DNA of 18,855 nt from CAG-698 sp964385755 (GTDB lineage Bacteria; Bacillota_I; Bacilli_A; ML615J-28; CAG-698): assembly GCA_964385755.1 (NCBI GenBank), contig CAYLPZ010000029.1, positions 1 to 18,855 of the forward strand, written 5' to 3'. The notes beneath the pieces were generated by a model. That model was not told the DNA's origin. It ran no database searches and saw only the letters and a list, made by a program, of their open reading frames with translations. This document shows, one piece after another, positions 6,569 through 14,221 of the stretch (the stretch's first letter is position 1; each line of letters begins with the position of its first letter). The translations under genes were made by a program, and so were the position numbers.

Positions 6569-6955
6569 TTATGCTTGAGGTTGAGTTTTATCCTTTACTT
6601 TTACAGCACCATCTTCAAATGAATAGTCATATTTTGTGTCTCCTTTACGTGTAATATTAATACTACCATCAGTATTAAATACAAAAGTCCATTCAGATGA
6701 TTCAGCATTATTTACTACTGATCCATCTTTAGCAAGATAAACTGTTTCTCCTTCTGTATTAATAACTCCATCAGAAAGAACTTCAGCTTTTGCTTCAACA
6801 TAAGCACTTCTTGCTGCTTGTAAAGCTGCTGACTTGTTTGCTTTTTCTACTACACCACTAAATGTTGGAATTAATACTGCAGCTAAAATAGCAATAACCG
6901 CAATAACAATAACTAACTCAACGATTGTAAAACCTTTTTTGTTTAATTTTTTCAT
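6569..6955 (-). CDS. type IV pilin-like protein next to ADP-ribosylation operon
   Basis: A 128-residue prepilin with the shared N-terminus (G8/F9, E13, EKANKSAALQAARSAY at 37-52). The short body is rich in Asp, Asn and Gly (VYLAKDGSVV, WTFVFNTDGSINITRKG) and lacks cysteine. Its 5' region is a shortened cassette (E). Homology reaches only to just upstream of the -10, where the end of the ADP-ribosylglycohydrolase gene begins. The -10 is changed to TATTAT and the ribosome-binding site to GAGGAAG. No terminator is visible between it and the upstream operon, so it may be transcribed partly by read-through. Confidence 0.9.
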   Translation of the reverse strand: MKKLNKKGFTIVELVIVIAVIAILAAVLIPTFSGVVEKANKSAALQAARSAYVEAKAEVLSDGVINTEGETVYLAKDGSVVNNAESSEWTFVFNTDGSINITRKGDTKYDYSFEDGAVKVKDKTQPQA

Positions 6956-7015
6956 TTTTTAATTCTTCCTCTCTTAATATTTTTGAATTAGTAAAATATA
7001 ATAAATATGTTCAAT
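6855..7015 (-). repeat. pilin 5' cassette, copy E (truncated, inverted)
   Basis: The reverse complement aligns with the last ~161 bp of cassettes A, C and D: ATTGAACATATTTAT, leader, ribosome-binding site and codons 1-34. There are a few substitutions and one deleted A before the ATG. The upstream ~54 bp of the full block is missing and replaced by the 3' end of the neighbouring gene, 11 bp from its stop codon. Confidence 0.85.
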
Positions 7016-7026
7016 AGAGTGTTTTT

Positions 7027-7812
7027 TTATTCATATTTATTTTCAAATTCATGTAATATATCAAGAAGCCTATCATCAAGATAAGTTAATGCTTTTTTTC
7101 TTATTTCATTTGGGATATTATAGTATGCTGAAGCAATGCTACCTGTAATAGCCGTTAAGGTATCGCTATCACCACCAATTGAAATGGCGTTTCTGATTGC
7201 ATCTTCGAATGAATTTGCTTCTAGAAAAGCTATAATTGCTTGTGGTACTGTTTCCTTACATGTTGCATTAAATTTATACGTACTTCTTATTTCATCTAAT
7301 GTGAAATTTAGACAGTAGTAATTTTTATTTATATACTCTTTAATTTTTTCTTTTGTTTCTTTATTTCTTGCTAGAAAAATGCATACTGCTACTGCTTCTG
7401 CTCCTTTTATTCCTTCCTCATGGTTATGTGTAACTTCTGTTACCATTCTTGATAGCATTTTTACTTCTTCTAAACTTTTTCCTGCCCAAGCACAACTACT
7501 TACTCTCATAGCACTACCATTACCATAACTATTATAAGCAGTCATTGTGTCAGTAAATATCCAATTTCTAAATCTACCACCATAGCCACAATTAGGATAC
7601 AATCTTCCAAGCTTTCGCATGTAATATTGTGTCTTGAAACTTAAGTCACTATAATCACCATTACATTCCATAATAGCTTTCGATATTGCTAAGGTCATTA
7701 CTGTATCATCAGTAAAGAGGCATTTATCGCTAAATAACGGAAAATCTCTACTTTTTATATTATTAAATTCATATATTGAACCTACAATATCACCTATAAT
7801 TGCTCCTAACAT
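7027..7812 (-). CDS. ADP-ribosylglycohydrolase family protein
   Basis: A 261-residue, apparently complete member of the ARH/DraG family. The N-terminal GAIIGDIVGSIYE, the metal-binding FTDDTVMTLA (T34, D35, D36), THNHEEGIKGAEAVA (128-142) and the second metal site GGDSDTLTAITG (213-224, D215, D217, T218) are all in the family order. These enzymes use two divalent metal ions to remove ADP-ribose from proteins or nucleic acids, or to cut related ADP-ribosyl compounds. The gene follows an ADP-ribosyltransferase-like gene by 19 bp in the same operon, which suggests it reverses that partner's modification. AAGGGA precedes the ATG by about 9 nt. It ends 11 bp from a pilin cassette. Confidence 0.9.
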   Translation of the reverse strand: MLGAIIGDIVGSIYEFNNIKSRDFPLFSDKCLFTDDTVMTLAISKAIMECNGDYSDLSFKTQYYMRKLGRLYPNCGYGGRFRNWIFTDTMTAYNSYGNGSAMRVSSCAWAGKSLEEVKMLSRMVTEVTHNHEEGIKGAEAVAVCIFLARNKETKEKIKEYINKNYYCLNFTLDEIRSTYKFNATCKETVPQAIIAFLEANSFEDAIRNAISIGGDSDTLTAITGSIASAYYNIPNEIRKKALTYLDDRLLDILHEFENKYE

Positions 7813-7831
7813 TATTTATCCCTTCTAATGC

Positions 7832-8623
7832 TTATGCTATATTTGCATTTAATAAAGAAGTTAAATCACCAAATCTACTGATTCTAGTAAATACTTGTAA
7901 AGCTAAATACATTTGTTCTTCTTTAATGACATATGGAGTGTATTTTTCCAAGTTTAAAAGACGATAAGTATGTCTAATTTTCCTATTGTCTTCTTCATAA
8001 CATTCGTATTCATCTATCATATTTTCCATAAAATTATAGTTAGTTGTAATAAACTTAGGATTACCATTTTCGCTCAATAAATCATTAAGAAGAACATTTT
8101 CAAAAAGTAAAACAACTCTTTTAGATCTAATAAACTTTGGATATTCTTGTAAAATATATTTAGTAGCTTCATCAACTTCACAACTTACTTCAATCGCAAA
8201 ATCACGAATGCCAATAGCATTATGATAAGCAACTTCTCCTATCTCTCCTCCAGCACTTTGAGAAAACTTAACAGCACCAAAGTAGCCTGTGGTAAGATAA
8301 AATACATCATTATCAAAGTAAGTCTGACTATAAAGACGCACAAATGTTCCACAAAATAAACTTTCCTTGCCATTAATAATTTTTTCTTTGCGATAACTAG
8401 CAACTTTGGCTTCATCTAAATTCACAAGATATGTACTCATAAAATTTATTATAATATGACAAGATTTTAGAAAGGTAACTATTTCATCTTTTGAACATAA
8501 TAACGCGTATTCTCTAGTTCCATGAAATAATGGTTTAGTGTAATAATCGAAATTAATCACTTGATTATTTGATTTATTAAGAAAATTTTTTATTTCTTCA
8601 TCAGTTAAATATTTACAGTTCAT
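7832..8623 (-). CDS. putative ADP-ribosyltransferase-fold protein
   Basis: A 263-residue protein I do not recognise outright. Residues 32-38 read LFHGTRE, like the NAD-binding H-G-T motif of H-Y-E ADP-ribosyltransferases. Residues 107-120 read VFYLTTGYFGAVKF, like the F-Y-L-T strand and following A-x-x-F/W-A helix of DUF3990-type and related ART domains. The third catalytic residue is not obvious; GGEIGE (125-130) and EEQ (235-237) are candidates. No signal peptide or membrane segment is evident, so it is probably cytoplasmic. It is the first gene of an operon whose second gene encodes an ADP-ribosylglycohydrolase, and that context strengthens the assignment. AGGAGG lies 7 nt before the ATG. 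The substrate is unknown. Confidence 0.55.
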   Translation of the reverse strand: MNCKYLTDEEIKNFLNKSNNQVINFDYYTKPLFHGTREYALLCSKDEIVTFLKSCHIIINFMSTYLVNLDEAKVASYRKEKIINGKESLFCGTFVRLYSQTYFDNDVFYLTTGYFGAVKFSQSAGGEIGEVAYHNAIGIRDFAIEVSCEVDEATKYILQEYPKFIRSKRVVLLFENVLLNDLLSENGNPKFITTNYNFMENMIDEYECYEEDNRKIRHTYRLLNLEKYTPYVIKEEQMYLALQVFTRISRFGDLTSLLNANIA

Positions 8624-8644
8624 AATTAAACCTCCTACATAATA

Positions 8645-8673
8645 ATGATATAAAAAAATGATTTTTTAGTCAA
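8645..8673 (-). promoter_or_regulatory. promoter of the ADP-ribosylation operon
   Basis: On the minus strand TTGACT (8673-8668), a 17-bp spacer and TATCAT (8650-8645) match consensus well. Transcription would start near 8638, so the mRNA leader is only about 15 nt, just enough for AGGAGG. Confidence 0.65.
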
Positions 8674-8740
8674 TAAAAATAAATAATAAATTAATATATT
8701 ATAAACAAATTACTAGAAAACAACAAATAAAAAATCATTT
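8656..8740. repeat. 13-bp inverted repeat overlapping the ADP-ribosylation promoter
   Basis: AAATGATTTTTTA (8656-8668) and TAAAAAATCATTT (8728-8740) are perfect inverted copies 59 bp apart. The first arm fills most of the -35/-10 spacer and touches the -35, so a bound factor could block the promoter. A third related element, ATCATTTAATGAT (8734-8746), is nearly palindromic and overlaps the second arm. This is consistent with an operator, but AT-rich DNA produces such matches by chance. Confidence 0.4.
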
Positions 8741-8777
8741 AATGATGTATTATTAATAAATACAAAATAAAATGTTA

Positions 8778-8805
8778 AAATTAGTAGCACAAACACTACT
8801 AATTT
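8778..8805 (-). terminator. terminator of the five-gene cluster
   Basis: A perfect 10-bp stem, AAATTAGTAG (8778-8787) with CTACTAATTT (8796-8805), has an 8-nt loop and lies 8 bp beyond the stop codon of the last paralogue. The downstream tract on the minus strand is T-rich but interrupted (AACATTTTATTTTG). Confidence 0.55.
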
Positions 8806-8813
8806 AAATAATA

Positions 8814-10736
8814 TTATTTTTTGTATTTTCTATAAGTTTTAGTATATTGTATATCGCGATAATTATAACAATCATAATGAGAAGTTGATAAAAAGAAAGG
8901 AAAATAGAATTTACTATTTAATTTATTAATAAAATCATTATTATCATATTCAATCATGTTTTTCACAAGTTGATCAGATATTTTCATTCGTTCATTATAT
9001 GTTGCCATTTTACTACACATATAATGATCAAAACTATTTTTCTCAAATAGAGGTACTTCTCTATATAAAAATGGCCACTTAGTTATTTTTAGTATTTCAA
9101 CAAAATCATCAGAATTTATAATTTTATAATATGGAAAAGCATATTTCCACTCTAATTTATATTTCATAGCGGTTAATAAAACCTTGATTACATTTTCTTT
9201 TGTTGTTACTAATGTGACATAAGAATTATTTTTTAAATCTCGACAATAACTAATCTTAGTTAAATCTTTTATTGTTAGTTCATCTTTCATTTTTACATAT
9301 TCATCACATAAATCTCTTGAAAATTTTCGATAACCGTAATATGAAAGCGTCTTACATTGACATGCAGAGGTGTATAACTCAAAATCATTTTTCCACACAT
9401 CCAAGTCATTATCATTAGTAAAAATAGTAGATTTATAAATCGTTATTAATGCTAAATAAATATTATTGAAATAATAATATTTATATTCAGGTTTATCTTT
9501 ATATAAAAGAGAAATATATTCTTGATCATACTTCATACTTTCAGGTAATACTTTAATCACTTTATATATGTATATCCATTCATCACATGTACTTAATAAA
9601 TATTTAATTAATTCTAAATCTTTACTTTTTTCATCAATATGATTAACAAAATACTTTATATTACTTTTAACATGTTTTGTTGCTTGCTCAGATATAGATC
9701 TAAGAGAAAGAAGATATAACGATTGATAATCTTTTTTTATAGATACATTAATGAATAAATCTAAAGCTAAAATAGTCCACTTCTTCTTACTATAATAAAA
9801 AATTAAATCATCTTCACTCAAATCAAAATAAAACAGATTATTAATGTTTACACTTTTAATATTTTCAGAATAATTATAAATTATCTTATAATATTTAGAA
9901 ATATTCTTATGAATAATAGAATGACTTAAGATAGTATAGTTACATTTTTCCAAAAGATTTATTGCTTTATCCATGTAAGGATGATAATTGTTTTTCAAAT
10001 CATAAATAAAGTCAGATCTTAGTATAATCTTACTATACTCATCAAAGTTATTAATAAGTTCTTTCTCCATAATTGCAAACTGATCATAGTATGCATATAC
10101 ACTAAAATAATTAGAAAAGTTTAGTGAAATTATGGTACGAAAATTAATTTTGTTAAACAAAGATTTCAAATTAATGCTTCCAAAATAGTTAGGACAATAT
10201 TTTTCAAAATCTAATAATAAATATGGTGCATGACAAAATAATATTTCAATTAATTCATCATCACCAATTATATTTTTATAGCCAATAGTTTTAATAATAT
10301 CTTTCTTTATTAGTGTATTTGAATCTTTATATCCTTTAGAATTATTTTCATATTGAAAAATCTTTCTTAAGAAATCATAATTCTTACTATTATTTTTGAT
10401 GATTTTTCGTCTAATTGTTACTTTGCAACCAAAAACGCTGTCAATATATTTAGAAAAGTTTAGATATTCTACAATAGTTTTATCAATTGCATATAAAGTA
10501 TTCAAATTGAAAGTACTCATTAATTGATCAATACTATCTACATCAATATAATCTGTAAAACACAATTCAATTTTATTAGTAGATAATAATTTAATAAATA
10601 CATCATCAAATAAAATATTATTATTAACAGGAGAAATTGTTTTATTTCCAAGGCTAAAAGAACTTCCAAAATAGGACTTGTAATAAAACCTTGATAAAAA
10701 TGCATTATTTTCAATAAAATTATTAATTTTATTCAA
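8814..10736 (-). CDS. large protein of unknown function, paralogue 2
   Basis: A 640-residue protein I do not recognise. It is paralogous over its whole length to the preceding gene: 39 of the first 60 positions are identical, with shared blocks SPVNNNIL (35-42), KVTIRRKIIKNNS (104-116), LSEDDL/FYYSKKKW in the middle, NNSYV and KWPFLY near 500-560, and FYFPF near the end. It is rich in Ile, Leu, Lys, Asn and Tyr, with no signal peptide, clear membrane helix or nucleotide-binding motif, so an alpha-helical repeat scaffold is possible (inference). The start codon is TTG at 10736, with AAGGGAGATG ending about 6 nt before it; no in-frame ATG lies nearby. It is the last gene of the helicase-MoxR-VWA cluster. 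Confidence 0.8.
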   Translation of the reverse strand: MNKINNFIENNAFLSRFYYKSYFGSSFSLGNKTISPVNNNILFDDVFIKLLSTNKIELCFTDYIDVDSIDQLMSTFNLNTLYAIDKTIVEYLNFSKYIDSVFGCKVTIRRKIIKNNSKNYDFLRKIFQYENNSKGYKDSNTLIKKDIIKTIGYKNIIGDDELIEILFCHAPYLLLDFEKYCPNYFGSINLKSLFNKINFRTIISLNFSNYFSVYAYYDQFAIMEKELINNFDEYSKIILRSDFIYDLKNNYHPYMDKAINLLEKCNYTILSHSIIHKNISKYYKIIYNYSENIKSVNINNLFYFDLSEDDLIFYYSKKKWTILALDLFINVSIKKDYQSLYLLSLRSISEQATKHVKSNIKYFVNHIDEKSKDLELIKYLLSTCDEWIYIYKVIKVLPESMKYDQEYISLLYKDKPEYKYYYFNNIYLALITIYKSTIFTNDNDLDVWKNDFELYTSACQCKTLSYYGYRKFSRDLCDEYVKMKDELTIKDLTKISYCRDLKNNSYVTLVTTKENVIKVLLTAMKYKLEWKYAFPYYKIINSDDFVEILKITKWPFLYREVPLFEKNSFDHYMCSKMATYNERMKISDQLVKNMIEYDNNDFINKLNSKFYFPFFLSTSHYDCYNYRDIQYTKTYRKYKK

Positions 10737-10934
10737 TTAAAACATCTCCCTTCAAAAATAATAAATAGTAATTTAATCATACACTTTTTTATATAGAATA
10801 AATATACTCTTATACAACTTGTTAGTAGAAAAACTCTTAACACACTTTAAATAATAAATCACCTTTAGTAAAAGGAAATTCAACAAAAAATTCGTACACA
10901 AATTAAATAAGTAAACAAATATTACACTAAATAA

Positions 10935-12866
10935 TTATTGATTATTTTTTTTCTTTCGGTATTCTCTATATGCATTTGTGTAAAAAACATCTTTATAATC
11001 AAAACAATTAGATGTATTGTAAAAATAAGGAAAGTAAAAATCATTATTTATTTTATTTATGAAATCATCATGATCATATTCGATCATATTTAGGACAAGC
11101 TCATTAAGAATTTCTAAACGATGGTTAGTCATATCCACTCTTCTACTCATTAATAAATTAAATTGATTATATTCAATAAATGGAACATCTTTATACAAGA
11201 ATGGCCATTTACTTTCATGAAGAATATCAATAATGTCTTTATAGTTTTCATACTTATAATATGGGAACATAAATTTCATATCTAATTTATATTTAAGAGT
11301 TGCTGAAAGAATCTTAATAATGTTTTCTTTTTTCTCTACTAATACAACATAAGAATTATTCTTTGAATTAGTGCAGTAACATAATTTCTTTAAATCTTTT
11401 TTTGAAAGTTCATCTATTTTGTTGATATAGTCATCACATAAGCCGTTAGCAAAGTAACGAAAACCAAAAGGACTAAATACTTTAGTTTGACATAGTGCAA
11501 AATATAACTCTAAATCTTTTTCACAATCTTCTAAATAATCATAACAAAAAATACTATTACTATAAATATTTGTAAATGCAAGATAAATATTATCAAAATA
11601 ATAATAATTATATTCTGGTTTGTTCTTATAAAGTAGTGTAATATAATTTTGATCACACTTTATGCTGTTAGGTAATTTAGATATAACTTTATATAATAAA
11701 GTACAATCATCAATATTAACTAATAAGAATTTAATTAACTCATCATCTTTAATTCTATCTACAATATTATTAACAAAATATTTTATATTAGTTTTAGTGA
11801 ATTTTTTGGTTTGATTATAAATATCTTTGAGTACTGTGATATAAAGTTTTTGATAATTATTAGCTATCGCTTGGGAAATAAAAATATCTAAAGAAACTGT
11901 AGACCACTTCTTCTTAGAGTAATAGAATAATAAATCATCTTCAGATAATGATATTTCAAATAAATAATTAATGTTTACTTTCTTTATATATTCTTGAAAA
12001 TTATTTATTAATTTGTAATATTTGGAAATATTCTTAAAAATATAAAACATACTATACGTAATAACATAGTTATATTTTTCTAATAGATTAATTGTTTTAT
12101 CCATGTACGGCTTATAGTTTTTATTTAGATCTACAATATAATCACTTGAATAAACAATTTTGCTATAACCTTTATAATTCTTTTCAAGTTCTTTCTCTAC
12201 TATTCCAAACTCATCAAAGTGTACGTATACACTAATGTAGTTTGAAAAGTTTAATGTTAATTGATTTTGAAAGTCAATCAAAGCAAATAAAGACTTCAAA
12301 TTTACCTTATCAAACATATTAGGATAATATTTTTCATATTCTAATAAAATATATGGTGCATGTAAAAATATTATCTTAAGTAAATTCTCATCACTAATAA
12401 GACTATCAGATCCAATAGTTTTAACAATATCTTTTTTTGCCTTAACAACTGAATTATCATATCCTAAAGCATTCTTATTATAAGAAAACATCTTTCTTAA
12501 GAATTCATAATTATTACTATTGTTTTTGATAATCTTTCTTCTAATAGTTACTTTAGATTCAAAAACTTTTTCGATGAAAGGAGAAAAGTCAACATAATCT
12601 ACTATTTTTTTGTCTATTAAAAATAAACTATTTATAGAGTATACTTCTATTAATTTTTCAATACTTTCAATATCAATATAATCTCTAAAGCATAATTCAA
12701 TATTTTCTTTTAACAATAGTTTTATAAATTCATCTTTAAGTAAAATATTATTATTAACAGGAGAAAATACTTTATTTCCGATAGTAAAATTACTACTAAA
12801 CAAACTCTTTTTATAATATTTTGATAGAATGACATTTCTTTCAATAAATTTATTAATTTTATTCAA
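10935..12866 (-). CDS. large protein of unknown function, paralogue 1
   Basis: A 643-residue protein of unknown function and a tandem copy of the next gene. Features that both copies keep are the likely functional ones: the SPVNNNIL segment near 35-42, the very basic TIRRKIIKNNS (106-116), SEDDLLFYYSKKKW (about 310-323), KPEYNYYYFDNIYLAF (about 420-435), KWPFLY and YDHDDFINKIN near the C-terminus. No enzymatic motif or signal peptide is visible. Translation starts at a TTG (12866) with AAAGGAG 9 nt upstream, the same arrangement as in its sister. It starts 92 bp after the VWA gene, with no terminator between them. Its position suggests a partner or client of the MoxR-VWA pair (inference). Confidence 0.8.
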   Translation of the reverse strand: MNKINKFIERNVILSKYYKKSLFSSNFTIGNKVFSPVNNNILLKDEFIKLLLKENIELCFRDYIDIESIEKLIEVYSINSLFLIDKKIVDYVDFSPFIEKVFESKVTIRRKIIKNNSNNYEFLRKMFSYNKNALGYDNSVVKAKKDIVKTIGSDSLISDENLLKIIFLHAPYILLEYEKYYPNMFDKVNLKSLFALIDFQNQLTLNFSNYISVYVHFDEFGIVEKELEKNYKGYSKIVYSSDYIVDLNKNYKPYMDKTINLLEKYNYVITYSMFYIFKNISKYYKLINNFQEYIKKVNINYLFEISLSEDDLLFYYSKKKWSTVSLDIFISQAIANNYQKLYITVLKDIYNQTKKFTKTNIKYFVNNIVDRIKDDELIKFLLVNIDDCTLLYKVISKLPNSIKCDQNYITLLYKNKPEYNYYYFDNIYLAFTNIYSNSIFCYDYLEDCEKDLELYFALCQTKVFSPFGFRYFANGLCDDYINKIDELSKKDLKKLCYCTNSKNNSYVVLVEKKENIIKILSATLKYKLDMKFMFPYYKYENYKDIIDILHESKWPFLYKDVPFIEYNQFNLLMSRRVDMTNHRLEILNELVLNMIEYDHDDFINKINNDFYFPYFYNTSNCFDYKDVFYTNAYREYRKKKNNQ

Positions 12867-12958
12867 TCAAAACATCTCCTTTCTCTTATAAGAAATTTAC
12901 TTCTTACTAGTTATTTGTTTATAATTATTTTTATCATAAAGGTATTCTTTACAAATTC

Positions 12959-14221
12959 TTAATGTTCTCTAATAAGTCTTGCAATACGTCCCCACGGAGG
13001 AGTAACCTTTAAATTATTAATTATCCATAAAACAGGCGTACCCATTGCAACTGACTCATCAGGGAACTGTTCAAAACCATCAGTTAGAATAATAATAGAA
13101 ACTGGTCTATTATCATTCATTTCTTTATTCACATAGTTAAATACTTCTTTAAATGATGTTCCTCCTCCACCTCTTGGAACTATTTTCAATAAATCATTTA
13201 TTGTTTCAAATGGAATAGGCTTATAAACCTTACTATCAAAGAAGCCTAAAGAAGCAGACAATTTACCATTAAACTGTTCTATCGCTCCTTTTATTTCACT
13301 AAATGCTTGTGACAATTGTTCAGAGTTAATAGAGCCAGATGTATCAATCATAAACAAAATATTTTTAATTGATTCATCCTTCTCGTTGTAATCAGGAAGA
13401 AAGAAACCACTTTCTTCAAAACGTCTATCAGGTGGAGAAAATGAGTAGTCATTAATGTCTTCTTGAATAAAATCATGTAATATTGATTTCCAATCAATAA
13501 TTGGATTTTTTAATCTTTCTACTAGTCTTTCTATGGCAAGAGGGAGTGTTGATACACCTTTACCTTCATCACGAGCCTTGATTGTGGAAGCAGCATTAAT
13601 GATTTTTTGATCCCACTCTTCTTTTGTCCCTTCATCTGCTTTTTTCCAGTTTGAATGATCATCCCAGCTATCTGTATTTTCTTCATTACCAGAACCATCT
13701 CCACTATCGTTTTGTGAAGATGCAAGACCATTTTTACCATTTGCCATTTTGTTATTTTTATTAAGTTTATTTATTATCATTTCATATACTTCTTCTGCTG
13801 TAAACAAATAGCCTTCTTGTTTGTTTGGGGCGATATGCATTGACTCTCCATACTCTCTTAAAGTAATAGATTTCCTATCAAAATTATTCTCCGCAAGAAT
13901 ATTTGAGTTTACTACAATATCACATGCAATGTTAAATATCTCTTGGTCATATTTAAGTCCTCTAAAACAGTGTCTTAAAGCAATATGCATAATCTCATGC
14001 ATCATCACAAAATCAAGTTCATCATCACTTAATTCATTTAAAAACTTTGCGCCAAAAACTATTTTCTCCGCATCGGTATATGCTGTTTCTGTTTGTTCAT
14101 CAACAGAGAATCTAATTTGCATAAGAAGTAAACCATAAAAACCAGATTTTGATAGAATACGAAGCCTAGACATTAATAGTCTTTCAACATATTTAGTTAA
14201 ATCAGTTTTACTTAGCGCCAT
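12959..14221 (-). CDS. HExxH metallopeptidase-like and VWA domain protein (DUF2201-like)
   Basis: A 420-residue protein with two parts, numbered from the ATG at 14221. The N-terminal domain has the zinc-site motif HEIMH (75-79) in a helix followed by RHCFRGLKYD and NIACDIVVN, as in DUF2201-type putative metallopeptidases. A Ser/Asn/Asp-rich linker covers about 158-195. The C-terminal VWA domain has a complete metal-ion-dependent adhesion site: DTSGS (293-297), the threonine of GGGGTSF (T355) and TDG (D381). VWA proteins encoded beside MoxR ATPases act with them as substrate adaptors or remodelling partners. The ATG overlaps the end of the MoxR gene by 14 bp, with AAAGGA 10 nt upstream. A TTG eight codons earlier lacks a ribosome-binding site, so I rejected it. 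Confidence 0.85.
   Translation of the reverse strand: MALSKTDLTKYVERLLMSRLRILSKSGFYGLLLMQIRFSVDEQTETAYTDAEKIVFGAKFLNELSDDELDFVMMHEIMHIALRHCFRGLKYDQEIFNIACDIVVNSNILAENNFDRKSITLREYGESMHIAPNKQEGYLFTAEEVYEMIINKLNKNNKMANGKNGLASSQNDSGDGSGNEENTDSWDDHSNWKKADEGTKEEWDQKIINAASTIKARDEGKGVSTLPLAIERLVERLKNPIIDWKSILHDFIQEDINDYSFSPPDRRFEESGFFLPDYNEKDESIKNILFMIDTSGSINSEQLSQAFSEIKGAIEQFNGKLSASLGFFDSKVYKPIPFETINDLLKIVPRGGGGTSFKEVFNYVNKEMNDNRPVSIIILTDGFEQFPDESVAMGTPVLWIINNLKVTPPWGRIARLIREH

Noticed and set aside
2084..7015. Repeats as a CRISPR array or insertion sequences
   Set aside because: The repeated units are long, include promoter and coding DNA, and alternate in orientation. There are no short regular repeats with spacers, no cas genes and no transposase.
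7136..7318. Small plus-strand frame inside the ADP-ribosylglycohydrolase gene
   Set aside because: It is antisense to a gene with intact family motifs and has no similarity or start signal of its own. The plus-strand frames at 13821-14138, 15055-15252, 17670-17918 and 18069-18329 were rejected for the same reason.
13531..13740. Minus-strand frame overlapping the VWA protein linker
   Set aside because: It is an alternate frame of the low-complexity Asp/Ser/Asn linker and produces a Met/Lys/Gln-rich translation without a ribosome-binding site.
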